Positions 62,756 through 64,000 of a DNA stretch of 64,000 bases are shown in pieces (within the stretch, counting starts at the first letter, position 1; each line of letters starts with the position of its first letter). The notes beneath the pieces were generated by a model that was given only the letters and a program-made list of their open reading frames with translations, was not told the DNA's origin and did not search any database. This DNA comes from Alteromonas lipotrueiana (GTDB lineage: Bacteria; Pseudomonadota; Gammaproteobacteria; Enterobacterales; Alteromonadaceae): the NCBI RefSeq assembly GCF_019249245.1, contig NZ_JAESDK010000003.1, forward strand, positions 62,001 through 126,000. The letters are read 5' to 3'. The position numbers and the translations under genes were made by a program.

Positions 62756-63197
62756 AGCGCCTTTACCCATAAATATTTTAATGGCTGACGATGATGAAGA
62801 TGATCGTTTGTTAACGTTAGATGCATTAAAAGAAAGTCGTGTTTTAAACAATCTTTATTGTGTAGAAGATGGCATTGAGTTGCTTGAGTTTCTGCGCCGC
62901 GAAGGAAAATATGCAAATTCAGAAGATACGCCTCGCCCCAGTTTAATATTACTTGATTTAAACATGCCTCGCATGGATGGGCGTGAAGCATTACAAGAAA
63001 TAAAAGCTGATCCTGCGTTACGAGGTATCCCGGTCGTTATTCTGACAACCTCTAAAGAGGAAGAAGATATGCTTAGGGGCTATGATCTGGGTTGTGCATC
63101 CTACATTACCAAACCCGTCAATTTTGAGGGCCTGGTCGATCTGATGCGCACTTTGGGCCGTTATTGGATTGAGTTTGTAGAACTTCCACACGATTAA
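62745..63197 (+). CDS. Single-domain response regulator (Rcp1-like)
   Basis: A 150-residue receiver domain with no output. INILMADDDEDDRLLTLDAL gives the acidic pocket, SLILLDLNMPRMDGREAL the phospho-acceptor Asp, TTSKEEEDM the conserved Thr/Ser, and YITKPVNFEGL the lysine. The long insert (LRREGKYANSEDTPRPS) before the Asp is typical of Rcp1-type regulators that pair with kinases of the phytochrome-like class. It starts inside the CHASE3-kinase gene, so translation is coupled. Its output partner is probably the REC-kinase that follows or the stand-alone DHp protein. Confidence 0.92.
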   Translation: MTGKAPLPINILMADDDEDDRLLTLDALKESRVLNNLYCVEDGIELLEFLRREGKYANSEDTPRPSLILLDLNMPRMDGREALQEIKADPALRGIPVVILTTSKEEEDMLRGYDLGCASYITKPVNFEGLVDLMRTLGRYWIEFVELPHD

Positions 63198-63218
63198 CCA
63201 GCTGGACTGAGATGTACT

Positions 63219-64000
63219 GTGAGTGACCTTATCCGAGTTTTACTTATCGAAGACGATGAGGATGATTATTTTCTAACTGCTGATTATCTTTCTCAGTGCG
63301 AGGAGCCCAGGTTCGATATAACCTGGGTGACTAACAGTTCGGAAGCAGTCGCTGCTTTTCGATGTAAGATTTTCGATATTTGTTTGCTTGATTATATTCT
63401 TGGTTCAGAGAATGCCTTAGATGTACTCAGTGTTATAAAATCAAAAGGTATCAATATACCAGTTGTTATATTAACAGGCCAAACGGACACAAAAGTAGAT
63501 GAAATGGTAATGCGTGCTGGCGCAGCCGATTATCTCAATAAAAGTGAAATTGAAACACCCAGATTTATGCGAACAATGCGCTATGCCATGGTTCGCCGCG
63601 AAATTGAAAATGAACGTGTAGAACGTCATAAAGTTGAACAACAAAATAAAGCAAAAGATAAATTCTTAGCCCATTTAGGCCACGAGCTTCGCACTCCCCT
63701 CACCTCTATTCTAGGCTATACAGAGTTATTGCTTGATGATGCAGGCAATGAACGTATAGACCCTGAGCTTTCGATAATTCACACAAACGGCAAACATCTT
63801 TTAAGCCTTTTGAACGACTTGTTAGATATGTCTCGTATCATGGCCAATAAGTTAGAACTATCACCCAAAGACGTAGATTTAGCCGGATTCATGACTGATG
63901 TTCATTCATTGATGAACTTGACGGCAAAAGACAAAGGCTTACAACTTTCCATCGATTGTCCCGAACCGGTTCCAGAGGTTATTCGCGCTGATCCTACCCG
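63219..64000 (+). CDS. Response regulator-histidine kinase (REC-HisKA...), cut by window end
   Basis: The first 260 codons are visible. A GTG start follows the REC gene by 21 bp; an overlapping ATG is immediately closed by a stop. The receiver domain (about 1-125) has VLLIEDDEDDYF, ICLLDYILG and ILTGQTD...ADYLNKSE. A HisKA domain follows with KFLAHLGHELRTPLTSILGY (H-box) and LLSLLNDLLDMSRI. The ATPase domain must lie beyond position 64000. A cytoplasmic hybrid of this order usually relays signal from an upstream kinase. Confidence 0.9.
   Translation, partial: MSDLIRVLLIEDDEDDYFLTADYLSQCEEPRFDITWVTNSSEAVAAFRCKIFDICLLDYILGSENALDVLSVIKSKGINIPVVILTGQTDTKVDEMVMRAGAADYLNKSEIETPRFMRTMRYAMVRREIENERVERHKVEQQNKAKDKFLAHLGHELRTPLTSILGYTELLLDDAGNERIDPELSIIHTNGKHLLSLLNDLLDMSRIMANKLELSPKDVDLAGFMTDVHSLMNLTAKDKGLQLSIDCPEPVPEVIRADPT

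Overview
The window looks like a chromosomal segment of a marine gammaproteobacterium of the order Alteromonadales, probably an Alteromonadaceae member. This is inferred from the rimP-nusA order, the divergent hdfR/maoP pair, a recC-recB-recD run, the DUF3545, DUF3718, DUF2789 and DUF2750 small proteins, and the large number of c-di-GMP and two-component proteins. No prophage, plasmid or CRISPR array is visible. The only mobile-type gene is a REP-associated tyrosine transposase (RAYT).

Layout. Positions 1-620: start of nusA and rimP. 866-5203: an operon of an MHYT-sensor hybrid histidine kinase and an HD-GYP response regulator. 5453-5758: two initiator tRNAs in tandem with a strong promoter. 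5856-10148: pterin dehydratase, an MscS channel, an entericidin-like lipoprotein, a LysR regulator and two DUF3718 paralogues. 10694-17546: acyl-CoA/fatty-acid catabolism (two acyl-CoA dehydrogenases, an SDR, a quinone-oxidoreductase-like MDR, an APH-like kinase and a histidine phosphatase). 17764-22823: moaBCDE-modABC in one tightly packed unit with moeB divergent. 22888-26444: an AstE-like deacylase and a zinc metalloprotease. 26890-35645: recD, recB and recC. 35821-38271: dimeric dUTPase, CreA-like lipoprotein and RAYT. 38704-43532: an acyl-CoA ligase and iorAB, a molybdenum hydroxylase that would use the cofactor made by the moa/mod genes. 43541-49471: a giant propeller-GGDEF-EAL sensor and an RNase J-like nuclease. 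50344-56144: small DUF proteins, hdfR, DUF3545, maoP, a double PRC-barrel protein, a class II fumarase, an ArsR regulator and a rhodanese. 56970-64000: a GGDEF/EAL protein, ExoD, and a five-gene phosphorelay-type cluster (sigma-54 regulator, a 75-residue stand-alone DHp-like protein, a CHASE3 kinase, a single REC protein, and a REC-kinase cut by the window end).

The most unusual non-coding signal is a family of short inverted repeats built on GGACACCCAC / GTGGGTGTCC and the related GGACAGTCAC / GTGACTGTCC. They form four separate intergenic clusters (26.5, 36.5, 40.6 and 49.8-50.2 kb) around the RAYT gene. They look like a REP/BIME system, with tandem higher-order units and intermediate variants linking the two arm sequences.

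The most unusual protein-level signal is the free-standing DHp-like mini-protein between a sigma-54 regulator and a CHASE3 kinase. All family assignments come from reading motifs. No database search was possible.
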